Translations under genes and position numbers: made by a program
Origin: a virus
Strand: one strand, 5' to 3'
Virus record (IMG/VR): IMGVR_UViG_3300009436_002387
Coordinates: 1 to 39,903 of that record
DNA length: 39,903 bases
Notes under the pieces: model-generated
Told to the model about the DNA's origin: nothing
Database searches by the model: none
Seen by the model: the letters and a program-made list of their open reading frames with translations, nothing else
Part shown: piece by piece, positions 31,076 through 37,748 of the stretch
Position numbering within the stretch: the first letter of the stretch is position 1
How the letters are laid out: every line of letters begins with the position of its first letter

Positions 31076-31531
31076 ATGAATACAAAGAAAAAAATAGTTT
31101 ACTTCGATATGGATGGAGTGTTGGTTAATTTCCAAAGTGGAATTGACCAATTAGATTTACATGATGTAATAGAATACAAAGGTAGATATGATGAGGTTCC
31201 AGGTATCTTCGGAACTATGAAACCAAATACCGAAATGATTTCTCTATTTAATGTAATGAGTTCAGATGAAAGATATGATTGTTATGTATTATCTACAGCA
31301 CCTTGGGAAAACCCATCGGCATCATCTGATAAAGTAGAATGGATACAGAAATACCTTCCAAAAGCATATAAGAGATTGATTCTATCTCACAACAAACACT
31401 TAAACGTTGGTGATTATCTTATAGATGATAGAACGGCTAATGGTGCTGGTGAGTTCGGTGGTGAACTACTACAATACGGAGTTACTCACACTATAGAAGA
31501 TTTAAAAGAATTGTTCCTAAATAATAATTAA
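31076..31531 (+). CDS. 5'(3')-deoxyribonucleotidase (NT5C family)
   Basis: Encodes 151 residues. It has VYFDMDGVLVNF with D10 and D12 as the HAD nucleophile and acid, a short cap (DEVPGIFGTMKPN), CYVLSTAPWENPSASSDKVE, where the ST/SA region is motif II, K116-like lysine in LILSHNKHLN, and YLIDDRTANG as motif IV. The TAPW and ID-D-R features are typical of the bacterial and phage 5' nucleotidase, deoxy (C) family. It removes phosphate from dNMPs, adjusting nucleotide pools or recycling host DNA. It stands first behind promoter P6. Confidence 0.85.
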   Translation: MNTKKKIVYFDMDGVLVNFQSGIDQLDLHDVIEYKGRYDEVPGIFGTMKPNTEMISLFNVMSSDERYDCYVLSTAPWENPSASSDKVEWIQKYLPKAYKRLILSHNKHLNVGDYLIDDRTANGAGEFGGELLQYGVTHTIEDLKELFLNNN

Positions 31532-31542
31532 AATAATAAAAA

Positions 31543-31731
31543 ATGATTAAAACGTTTCTAAAAAGTGCACTATATGCATATAACGAATTAGCACTATCCT
31601 TATGGGTAGGTGTAAATGGTGGTTACATAACAACCGATGAGTACATCGATATGATGCAATTACAAAATTTATCAGATGGTTCTGAATTTGATAAAGAAAT
31701 GGCATTGGAATCCGAAAACATAGAATTTTAG
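31543..31731 (+). CDS. Small protein, function unknown
   Basis: Encodes 62 residues (MIKTFLKSALYAYNELALSL, then WVGVNGGYITTDEYIDMMQL) with a mildly hydrophobic helix, a turn and an acidic end. It may associate with the membrane but has no clear membrane segment. It lies in the operon of promoter P6, 11 nt after the nucleotidase. No family is recognised. Confidence 0.55.
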   Translation: MIKTFLKSALYAYNELALSLWVGVNGGYITTDEYIDMMQLQNLSDGSEFDKEMALESENIEF

Positions 31732-31734
31732 ATT

Positions 31735-32130
31735 ATGAAGGATGGTATGAAAACAATAGTAGTGCATATCCCCAAACGTTGTAGAAAACCTAAGATGGAT
31801 ATCTTTGATGACCACATTGATAAAGTAAACAATGCTCGTTCAAAGAAATATCTTCCCGAAGATACTAATATCATAGTTATGGGAATGGGTGGACAGGGTT
31901 TGATTGATTCGTACAACAAAAAATACTTTGGTATTCCGATACCTAATAGACCACCACCACAAGAACCAACTCCTAAGCCACCTAAGAAGGTTATTAAGAA
32001 GAAACCAACTAAGAGGAAGGTTGCTAAGAAGAAAGTGGTTAAGAAGAAGGTTGTGAAATCGGAGTTAAAACAAGCATTCGAAAAACAAAAAGCATTTATT
32101 AATGGAGAAACTGATAAAAACTTTTGGTAA
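31735..32130 (+). CDS. Protein with histone-like lysine-rich tail
   Basis: Encodes 131 residues. The first 75 form a folded part (MKTIVVHIPKRCRKPKMDIF, then TNIIVMGMGGQGLIDSYNKK), followed by a proline stretch (RPPPQEPTPKPPKK) and a tail of KKVIKKKPTKRKVAKKKVV type, then a final helix. The K/V/A/P tail resembles H1-type histone tails and would bind DNA or RNA without sequence preference. With the Hc1-like protein at 78 this is the second potential DNA-coating protein. The codon repeat AAGAAG in the tail suggests expansion by slippage. Confidence 0.6.
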   Translation: MKDGMKTIVVHIPKRCRKPKMDIFDDHIDKVNNARSKKYLPEDTNIIVMGMGGQGLIDSYNKKYFGIPIPNRPPPQEPTPKPPKKVIKKKPTKRKVAKKKVVKKKVVKSELKQAFEKQKAFINGETDKNFW

Positions 32131-32154
32131 ATCCAAATTAATTTTGTATATTAG
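32123..32154 (+). promoter_or_regulatory. Bacteroidota-type promoter P7, near-leaderless
   Basis: TTTG at 32123-32126 in the last codons of the preceding gene, a 20-nt spacer, and TATATTAG at 32147-32154 preceded by TTG. Only 6 nt separate the box from ATG 32161. Confidence 0.78.
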
Positions 32155-32160
32155 TATATT

Positions 32161-32340
32161 ATGAGTAAAACAAAACAATACATAGAAGCAGAAATGGAGA
32201 AGGGGAATGATGTATTACATCCAGAATCCCAACATTCAGATGATGAATATGAATATCAGAAGTGGTATCATTATTCAGGTATGCCATCACCAAAAGCATA
32301 CGAAAAGAAAAACATAAAAGAAGATACAAAGGATGAATAG
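32161..32340 (+). CDS. Small acidic protein, function unknown
   Basis: Encodes 59 residues (MSKTKQYIEAEMEKGNDVLH, then DDEYEYQKWYHYSGMPSPKA). It is acidic and aromatic, with a charged end, and first behind promoter P7. It overlaps the next gene by 8 nt. No family is recognised; size and promoter suggest an early host-directed protein. Confidence 0.6.
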   Translation: MSKTKQYIEAEMEKGNDVLHPESQHSDDEYEYQKWYHYSGMPSPKAYEKKNIKEDTKDE

Positions 32341-32680
32341 TAAATCTATATTAATAAGTTTGATGTGGTTCTTTATTGCTCACATAGCTGTATGGTTTCA
32401 ACTCAATGGACAATTCAAATGGGATTGGTTTAAAAATAATGAGTGGGTACTAGCATTATGTGGTATTCCAATATCATTCTTATATTTGTGGGGAACAAGA
32501 CACGCAGTAGATGGGTTTGATGGGTTACTATGGCCAGGTAGATTCATAGGATTTGGAGTAGGTATGGTAGTTTACGCTATATTTACGGGATACTTCTTTA
32601 ATGAAGGTATTAGTGTTAAAACAACCATATCACTAGGATTGGCATTAATGTTAATATCAGTACAGTTATTTTGGAAATGA
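32333..32680 (+). CDS. Four-helix membrane protein, DUF486-like
   Basis: Encodes 115 residues with four membrane segments (ILISLMWFFIAHIAVWFQLN, VLALCGIPISFLYLWGT, FIGFGVGMVVYAIFTGYFF, TTISLGLALMLISVQLFW). The layout, with a WFQLNGQF-like first loop and a polar GxRHA turn after helix 2, is similar to small DUF486-type transporters, but the resemblance is loose. It overlaps the genes on both sides closely, in a run of short early genes. It may alter the host inner membrane. Confidence 0.6.
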   Translation: MNSKSILISLMWFFIAHIAVWFQLNGQFKWDWFKNNEWVLALCGIPISFLYLWGTRHAVDGFDGLLWPGRFIGFGVGMVVYAIFTGYFFNEGISVKTTISLGLALMLISVQLFWK

Positions 32681-32681
32681 A

Positions 32682-32918
32682 ATGAAAGCAATCTTAGAAT
32701 TTAATTTACCAGAAGATAACCAAGAGTTCAAACTAGCAACCAAAGGTTCTGATTGGTGGCATGTTTGTTGGGAGATGGACCAATGGTTGAGAAGTCAATA
32801 CAAATATATGCCTGATGAAGAGTATAGTGAGGATAAGTATAACGCATATGTTGAGGTTAGAGAAAAACTTAATGAACTGATGAATGAGAATGGTGTAAGT
32901 TTAGATGATGTAGAATGA
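32682..32918 (+). CDS. Small conserved phage protein, function unknown
   Basis: Encodes 78 residues (MKAILEFNLPEDNQEFKLAT, then WWHVCWEMDQWLRSQYKYMP). The pattern, with a strand LEFNLPED, a helix with W-x4-D-x-x-LR and an acidic region, is that of small proteins often seen in marine phage genomes. No known activity. It overlaps the next gene by 4 nt. Confidence 0.65.
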   Translation: MKAILEFNLPEDNQEFKLATKGSDWWHVCWEMDQWLRSQYKYMPDEEYSEDKYNAYVEVREKLNELMNENGVSLDDVE

Positions 32919-33142
32919 AAAGTGTAAACGATGTATATAATAGTGTTTGGAATCAACAATTAGTTTTGTTGAAAGTAATAAAGAATACAATCTATAGTAG
33001 TGGTAATCTAAAAGGGATACCACAATGGAGAGATAGAAAGAGATTTTATCAGTTAGAACAGAAATATTCAGCTGGAAATTACCTATTATCAAAAAAAGAC
33101 TTCCAATTTTTGGAAAGTTTGTATTTTAAATATAAAGTTTAA
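32915..33142 (+). CDS. Small basic protein, function unknown
   Basis: Encodes 75 residues (MKSVNDVYNSVWNQQLVLLK, then GIPQWRDRKRFYQLEQKYSA). It looks helical and basic, without zinc or membrane features. The 4-nt overlap upstream supports translational coupling. The AT-rich stretch after it holds a second-class promoter motif. Confidence 0.55.
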   Translation: MKSVNDVYNSVWNQQLVLLKVIKNTIYSSGNLKGIPQWRDRKRFYQLEQKYSAGNYLLSKKDFQFLESLYFKYKV

Positions 33143-33150
33143 TACTTATA
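33143..33150 (+). promoter_or_regulatory. Candidate second-class promoter motif
   Basis: TACTTATA overlapping the previous stop, 16 nt before ATG 33167, followed directly by TATAAATG, one base from the T4 late consensus TATAAATA. Either could be the functional box. The start context AATAGTTATG matches the one at 3627. Confidence 0.35.
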
Positions 33151-33166
33151 TATAAATGAAATAGTT

Positions 33167-33400
33167 ATGAAAGATTTAAAAACAGTGTTTTGGGCATTAT
33201 TTGGATTCATAGTAGTCCTAATATTGTGGGTATTAATATTTACTTCACCATTCTATTGGATGTGGAATTGTATTATATCCCCCAAATTCAATTTACCACA
33301 TCTAACATTCACAGAAACGTTCTTTATCATATTGGTAATGAAGTGGTTATTTAGTACGTCTGATATCAAAAGTATCAAACAAAAAATAGATAATAAATGA
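33167..33400 (+). CDS. Small membrane protein
   Basis: Encodes 77 residues with two membrane segments (ALFGFIVVLILWVLIFTSPF and TFFIILVMKWLFST) separated by WNCIISPKFNLPHLTFTE, and a basic end (KSIKQKIDNK). The MWNxxI-x-P-x-F-x-LP-x-(I/L)T pattern recurs in small membrane proteins of marine phages, with no known function. It overlaps the HNH gene by 4 nt. Confidence 0.65.
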   Translation: MKDLKTVFWALFGFIVVLILWVLIFTSPFYWMWNCIISPKFNLPHLTFTETFFIILVMKWLFSTSDIKSIKQKIDNK

Positions 33401-33999
33401 AAAAAGGTGATGTAATGCCAAACGGATTTGTGTTGGGAAGGGGAAGAGAACCTCTCAACTTAACTGAAGCTCAGATTCGGTATGCGATGAAGAACTCCAA
33501 ATCCAATAGTGGTGCTGCTAGATTCCTTAATATATCACTTACAACATATGAGAAGTATTCAAAAAGATACATTGATTCTGAAAGTGGTAAACATCTTTGG
33601 GATTTACAAAAGAACAAAAGAGGTAAGGGTGTTAAGAAACCATACAATATCACAAAGGGTAAATACGCACTTAAAGATATATTAGAAGGTAAGTATCCAC
33701 AATATTCAGTACATCAGTTAAAGAACAGATTATTGAATAATTCAGATAAGGTTGATTTTAAACCTTGTTGTCATAATTGTGGGTATGATGAGAAACGTAT
33801 TACAGATGATAAAGTACCATTGATATTAGACCATATTAATGATAATTGGAAAGACCATATTATAGAGAACCTTAGATTCCTATGTTATAATTGTTTCCAC
33901 AATTTAAAAGGTAATCTAAGAGGTGGGCAACCACAATGGAGAGTAGAACAAATTCAGAAAGCAAAAGCAACTATTAAATCAAATAAAAAAGAAGAATAA
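33397..33999 (+). CDS. HNH endonuclease with N-terminal helix-turn-helix
   Basis: Encodes 200 residues. Residues 15-60 look like a DNA-binding helix-turn-helix (LTEAQIRYAMKNSKSNSGAA, then FLNISLTTYEKY). From about residue 122, CCHNCGYDEKRITDDKVPLI is followed by LDHINDNWKDHIIENLRFLC and YNCFHNLKG, an HNH nuclease core in which two CxxC pairs bind a structural zinc and DH-N-H are active. Such proteins in T4-like phages are commonly free-standing homing enzymes or cut host DNA. It is placed between an operon of tiny genes and the chaperonin operon without disturbing any gene. Confidence 0.82.
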   Translation: MKKGDVMPNGFVLGRGREPLNLTEAQIRYAMKNSKSNSGAARFLNISLTTYEKYSKRYIDSESGKHLWDLQKNKRGKGVKKPYNITKGKYALKDILEGKYPQYSVHQLKNRLLNNSDKVDFKPCCHNCGYDEKRITDDKVPLILDHINDNWKDHIIENLRFLCYNCFHNLKGNLRGGQPQWRVEQIQKAKATIKSNKKEE

Positions 34000-34002
34000 G
34001 TT

Positions 34003-34191
34003 ATGAAAGAAAAAGTAGAAAAACCGAAAGTAGAAGAAACACTTCCACACTTAGATGCAAATGATATAAATATTTTATATACATTAGTACAACAATCAAA
34101 TATCAAAGTATCGGATGTACCAGTAGTATCTCCTGTATTAGAAAAGTGTAAATTAATCTTAGAATCAGTAAATCAAAAAGTAAACGGATAA
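34003..34191 (+). CDS. Small protein upstream of groEL, function unknown
   Basis: Encodes 62 residues (MKEKVEKPKVEETLPHLDAN, then DINILYTLVQQSNIKVSDVP). It is an acidic start followed by helices and is not a GroES: no mobile-loop or beta-barrel motifs are seen. It sits in the place where GroES would normally be found and ends 6 nt before groEL. The context AAGTTATG is shared by both starts. Confidence 0.6.
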   Translation: MKEKVEKPKVEETLPHLDANDINILYTLVQQSNIKVSDVPVVSPVLEKCKLILESVNQKVNG

Positions 34192-34197
34192 AAAGTT

Positions 34198-35802
34198 ATG
34201 GGTAAAGAAATATATCACGGAAAAGAAAGTAGAGAGAAGCTACTTAAAGGTGTAAATGAATTAGCAAATGCAGTTAAAGTTACATTGGGACCGAGAGGTA
34301 GAAATGTAATCATCGAAAGAGATGGAGCACCTCACATTACAAAAGATGGTGTAACTGTAGCAAAATCTATAGAGTTTTCAGATTCATCAATGAATTTGGG
34401 AGCACAGATTATAAAAGAGGCATCTCAACAAACTGCTGATAACGCAGGTGATGGAACAACCACATCTACAGTATTAGCTCAACATATCTTTAATGAAGGT
34501 ATGAAGCAGGTTGAGAATGGTTCTAATCCAATCGAACTATACAGAGGTATGCAGATTGGTGTAAAAGAAATTGTTAAGAATCTTATTGAAGTAGTATCTA
34601 AAGATATTAAATCAAATGAAGCAATTAAGAACATCGCTACAATCTCAGCAAACGGAGATGAAGAAATCGGTGGTATTATTTCAGAAGCAATTCATCAGGT
34701 AGGTAACGATGGTGTTGTAACTGTAGAAGAAGGAAACTCAAATGAAACTTCATTAGAGATTGTAGAAGGATTAGAATTTGATAAAGGATACCTATCTCAC
34801 TTCTTTATGAATAATCAATCTAAATTGGCTAGTATCTTAGAAGAACCTAACATTCTATTGTTTGATGGTAGGATTTCACAAATGGATGATATCTTAGGAA
34901 TCTTAGAATCATCATCTATGAACAACAAACCAATCGTAATCATCGCTCATGATGTAGATGGTGAGGCATTGGCAAGTATGGTTGTGAACGCAGCTAGAGG
35001 AACTCTAAAATGTTTAGCAGTAAAAGCTCCTGGCTTTGGTTCTGAAAGAAAAGAGATTCTAAAAGATATAGCAGCTCTGACTGGAGCAACTGTTGTTGGT
35101 GATGAATTGGGTGTTACATTGGAAGAAGTATCAGAAGAGCATTTTGGAACTTGTGATAAAGTAGTATCAGATAAATTGAAAACAGCTATCATTGGTGGAC
35201 ATGGAACTGAAGAAAATATTCATAGTAGAATTGGTTTAATCAAAACTGAAAAACTAAAGGTTGAATCTGATTTCGAAAAGGAAAAATTAGAAAACCGATT
35301 AGCAAAACTAAGTGGTGGTGTAGCAGTTATCAAAGTAGGAGCAGAATCTGAGGTTGAATTGAAAGAGAAGAAAGATAGAGTAGATGATGCTATCTTATCA
35401 ACAAAAGCAGCATTAGAAGAAGGTATTGTTCCCGGTGGTGGAGTTGCACTGATTCATTCTAAGAACCAAACCGATAGACCTAGTGGATTATCAACCGATA
35501 GAGGTATTGGTGTAGATATTGTGTATTCAGCATGTGAATCACCATTCAGAGCAATTATTGAAAATGCAGGTATTTCAGCAGATTCATTAATTGAAAAACT
35601 AAACTCACCACTAGCAAATAACTCAAATGTAGGTTATGATGTTAGAACTGAAGAGTTTGGTGATTTGATTGAAGCGGGAGTTGTAGACCCTACAAAAGTA
35701 ACTAGAACGGCAATTGAAAAAGCAGTTTCTGTTGCGGGTACACTACTTACTACTGAATGTATGGTAGTAATGGAGCCCGAGGTCGATGAAAGTAAATCTT
35801 AA
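34198..35802 (+). CDS. groEL: GroEL-type chaperonin without GGM tail
   Basis: Encodes 534 residues, close to 548 in E. coli. It has VTLGPRGRNVIIERDGAPHI (residues 29 onward), ITKDGVTVAKSIEF, AGDGTTTSTVLAQ (nucleotide loop with the catalytic-aspartate region), AVKAPGFGSERKEILKDIAA, and GIVPGGGVALIH. The equatorial, intermediate and apical domains appear complete, but the end is MEPEVDESKS without the GGM repeats that line the cavity floor in bacterial GroEL. Phage chaperonins of this kind can work with or without a GroES. No groES is in the window. Its last codons overlap the J-protein gene by 17 nt, so the two chaperone genes are coupled. Confidence 0.94.
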   Translation: MGKEIYHGKESREKLLKGVNELANAVKVTLGPRGRNVIIERDGAPHITKDGVTVAKSIEFSDSSMNLGAQIIKEASQQTADNAGDGTTTSTVLAQHIFNEGMKQVENGSNPIELYRGMQIGVKEIVKNLIEVVSKDIKSNEAIKNIATISANGDEEIGGIISEAIHQVGNDGVVTVEEGNSNETSLEIVEGLEFDKGYLSHFFMNNQSKLASILEEPNILLFDGRISQMDDILGILESSSMNNKPIVIIAHDVDGEALASMVVNAARGTLKCLAVKAPGFGSERKEILKDIAALTGATVVGDELGVTLEEVSEEHFGTCDKVVSDKLKTAIIGGHGTEENIHSRIGLIKTEKLKVESDFEKEKLENRLAKLSGGVAVIKVGAESEVELKEKKDRVDDAILSTKAALEEGIVPGGGVALIHSKNQTDRPSGLSTDRGIGVDIVYSACESPFRAIIENAGISADSLIEKLNSPLANNSNVGYDVRTEEFGDLIEAGVVDPTKVTRTAIEKAVSVAGTLLTTECMVVMEPEVDESKS

Positions 35803-36355
35803 AAAATTAGTATATCAGTATAGATACTTAAATTTAGAACTGGGTGAACTCAAAGACCAACAAGCAGAGTTGACAATTGAGTTTGAAAGTGAGTTTAGTG
35901 ATATTATTAAAGATGATGGTAAAACACAAATACCTGAAAATAAAGATACTAAGACTAAATCGGTACATACAGATGAAAGTGTAAAAGATATATATAAAAA
36001 GACAGCAAAGAAATTACATCCTGATAAGGGTGGTGATGAAGAAGAATTTAAGGAATTAAATAAACGTTACAAATCTAACGATTTGTTAGGTGTAATTGAT
36101 TTAGCTGTTGATAATAAGATTGAAATTGATTATAGTGAAGATGATTTGGAATTAATGAATTCATCAGTTGAAAATTTAAAAACTAAAATAGAAGATTATA
36201 AAAATAAAATAGCCTATGTTTGGAAATATGGAACAACACTTCAGAGAAAGCAAGTGTTAAGTACATTATCCAATCATTTGGGTAGACCTATAGATGTTGA
36301 AGATTTAACTGATGAACAAAAAGTAAAAATAGGAATAGATTTGGATATTAAATAA
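35786..36355 (+). CDS. J-domain (DnaJ-like) co-chaperone
   Basis: Encodes 189 residues. A helical N-terminal region (about 1-40) is followed by a short J domain near residues 65-100: VKDIYKKTAKKLHPDKGGDE with the HPD motif that stimulates Hsp70 ATPase, and EEFKELNKRYKSNDLLGVID. The rest is helical and acidic (ENLKTKIEDYKNKIAYVWKY). The G/F region and zinc repeats of full DnaJ are missing, so it would direct host DnaK to a specific task. It overlaps groEL by 17 nt and its 3' end carries the TTTG of promoter P8. Confidence 0.8.
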   Translation: MKVNLKKLVYQYRYLNLELGELKDQQAELTIEFESEFSDIIKDDGKTQIPENKDTKTKSVHTDESVKDIYKKTAKKLHPDKGGDEEEFKELNKRYKSNDLLGVIDLAVDNKIEIDYSEDDLELMNSSVENLKTKIEDYKNKIAYVWKYGTTLQRKQVLSTLSNHLGRPIDVEDLTDEQKVKIGIDLDIK

Positions 36356-36371
36356 ATCTTTCGTATATTTG
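36340..36371 (+). promoter_or_regulatory. Bacteroidota-type promoter P8
   Basis: TTTG at 36340-36343 inside the end of the J-protein gene, a 20-nt spacer, and TATATTTG at 36364-36371, an exact match to TAnnTTTG, preceded by TCG. The leader to ATG 36438 is about 60 nt, the longest in the set, with no other feature seen in it. Confidence 0.8.
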
Positions 36372-36437
36372 TATAAATAAACAAACTAAGTTTGTATAAA
36401 CGTTAAAATATAAACAATACTTATTAAAAGCAGTACA

Positions 36438-36698
36438 ATGAAAAGTAGTATTATGAAGTGGGGTAAGGAAATTACTTACTCAATAGAGAAGAATGAATCT
36501 TGGATGGTAGTATCCGAAGGTGGATGGAAATGGGTTTATATGACAACCCCAATTAAAACTCCCGAATTTCAGGAATTAGCAGCAGGTGTAAGACCTGATT
36601 TTGTTAATAGAAAGGGTATGAGTATCCTACTAGCACATTTTGGTGTTGGTAAAAATGTAATAAATAAATTATTTGAAAGAGAAGAAGAACGTGCTTAA
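36438..36698 (+). CDS. Small protein, function unknown
   Basis: Encodes 86 residues (MKSSIMKWGKEITYSIEKNE, then GGWKWVYMTTPIKTPEFQEL). A W-rich beta part is followed by a helix with RKGMSILLAHFGVGKNVINK and an acidic end. It is first behind P8. GVGK is not part of a Walker A motif here because the flanking residues and strand are wrong. No family is recognised. Confidence 0.6.
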   Translation: MKSSIMKWGKEITYSIEKNESWMVVSEGGWKWVYMTTPIKTPEFQELAAGVRPDFVNRKGMSILLAHFGVGKNVINKLFEREEERA

Positions 36699-36702
36699 TC
36701 TG

Positions 36703-36879
36703 ATGTTTGAAGATACAATATTTGATAATACAAAAGCTGTAACGCAAACGAGCGCATTTCAATATGCACGTATTTTAGTTCCTTTAAATAAAAACCCCCA
36801 AATGACCATACTTATTTGGGAACGGTTAGTTGATATGATGAGTGATGAAAGTAGTTTGCGGAATTCTGATATGGAATGA
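36703..36879 (+). CDS. Small protein, function unknown
   Basis: Encodes 58 residues from ATG 36703; a TTG at 36673 in the same frame would overlap the upstream gene and is less likely. The sequence (MFEDTIFDNTKAVTQTSAFQ, then LVPLNKNPQMTILIWERLVD) looks like a small alpha/beta protein. It overlaps the Nudix gene by 35 nt in another frame, and its last residues (SLRNSDME) may only reflect that overlap. Confidence 0.5.
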   Translation: MFEDTIFDNTKAVTQTSAFQYARILVPLNKNPQMTILIWERLVDMMSDESSLRNSDME

Positions 36880-37243
36880 CAAGGTTTTAATTGGTAAAAG
36901 AAAGTTAACCAACGAACATCAACCAGGTAAATGGGAATTTCCTGGTGGTAAGATGGAAGAAGGAGAAACAATTGATGAAACAATTATTAGGGAGTTCAAA
37001 GAAGAGTTAGATATTGATATCTATCCTTTTCACGAACTTAGAACCCTCGAAGAAGAAAATATAGAATTTACTCCAATGCTAGTAAGGTTATTGGGTGGGA
37101 AAGCGAAACTACTTGAACATGATGAAATTAAGTTTGTTAAGAAGAATGAGTTCTTTAAAACAGATTTAACAAATTTGAGTAAAATGGCAGGAAGAATCCT
37201 GTTTGATTCGTATAATATATTTTTAAAAACAGAGGAAGAGTAA
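36845..37243 (+). CDS. Nudix hydrolase (MutT-like)
   Basis: Encodes 132 residues from ATG 36845; a GTG codon directly before is also possible. It starts with KVVCGILIWNDKVLIGKRKL and carries the Nudix box G-x5-E-x7-REUxEE-x-GU as GGKMEEGETIDETIIREFKE followed by ELDI. GKWEFPGG before the box is typical of MutT and other 8-oxo-dGTP or dNTP pyrophosphatases. It may clean the nucleotide pool or hydrolyse another diphosphate such as an ADP-ribose or cap-like nucleotide. The next gene starts 3 nt after it. Confidence 0.86.
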   Translation: MKVVCGILIWNDKVLIGKRKLTNEHQPGKWEFPGGKMEEGETIDETIIREFKEELDIDIYPFHELRTLEEENIEFTPMLVRLLGGKAKLLEHDEIKFVKKNEFFKTDLTNLSKMAGRILFDSYNIFLKTEEE

Positions 37244-37246
37244 TTT

Positions 37247-37432
37247 ATGTTCAAAAAGTTGTTTCTTAGAGTTTCATTGGGATGGTGGATTCTAAAAGAA
37301 AGATTTAAAAAAGAAGAAAAAGAAAACTATTGGCAAGAAGTATGGCCATCCGAAAGTAGTAGTACATATATTTGGGATAGGGAATTCTTAGAGAATAAAA
37401 TCAGTAAAAATAAGGAATTAAATGCAAAGTGA
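37247..37432 (+). CDS. Small basic protein, function unknown
   Basis: Encodes 61 residues (MFKKLFLRVSLGWWILKERF, then KKEEKENYWQEVWPSESSST). An amphipathic N-terminal helix with W residues could contact the membrane. It is coupled to its neighbours, with an 11-nt overlap downstream. No family is recognised. Confidence 0.55.
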   Translation: MFKKLFLRVSLGWWILKERFKKEEKENYWQEVWPSESSSTYIWDREFLENKISKNKELNAK

Positions 37433-37682
37433 AATATCAAATATAATTATTGAAGATGAGTTTATCATTATAGTAACATTAGATGGTGATAAACATACTA
37501 TTTCAATAGATAATCATAACCAAACACATAAAACATTTGTAGATAATATAATCTCAATGGCTACATCATTGGTAAGTGAAACTAATCCCGATAGTGATAT
37601 GGATATGGATATGGGTGGTTTATATGGACCAGATGCACCTAATCAATGGGGTGATTATTCAGATGAGTTAGAAGATTATTAA
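37422..37682 (+). CDS. Small acidic protein, function unknown
   Basis: Encodes 86 residues. A beta hairpin start (SNIIIEDEFIIIVTLDGDKH) is followed by a helix and an acidic, Met- and Asp-rich end (DSDMDMDMGGLYGPDAPNQW, then DYSDELEDY). The DMDMDM stretch comes from a short GATATG codon repeat. The acidic end could mimic DNA or bind a basic protein, but this is speculation. It is the last gene before the second-class motif at 37709. Confidence 0.55.
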   Translation: MQSEISNIIIEDEFIIIVTLDGDKHTISIDNHNQTHKTFVDNIISMATSLVSETNPDSDMDMDMGGLYGPDAPNQWGDYSDELEDY

Positions 37683-37708
37683 AAATTAGTGTAATTTAAA
37701 ATATTTCC

Positions 37709-37717
37709 ATATTTATA
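37709..37717 (+). promoter_or_regulatory. Candidate second-class promoter motif before Q/P-rich protein
   Basis: ATATTTATA in the 66-nt gap between 37682 and 37749, preceded by CC and followed by TAAAAGAATAAAAG. No host-type promoter lies in this gap, so it is the likely start of transcription for the gene at 37749. Confidence 0.45.
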
Positions 37718-37748
37718 TAAAAGAATAAAAGATTAAGGGAAAACAATT

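Noticed and set aside
36372-36379. TATAAATA, the exact T4 late promoter consensus, in the leader of the gene at 36438
   Set aside because: It is directly behind the strong host-type promoter P8, occurs once, and chance matches are frequent in sequence this AT-rich. Not enough to call a separate late promoter.
36600-36680. GVGKN in the gene at 36438 as a Walker A motif
   Set aside because: The full GxxxxGK(S/T) pattern and the preceding beta strand are missing, and the protein is only 86 residues.
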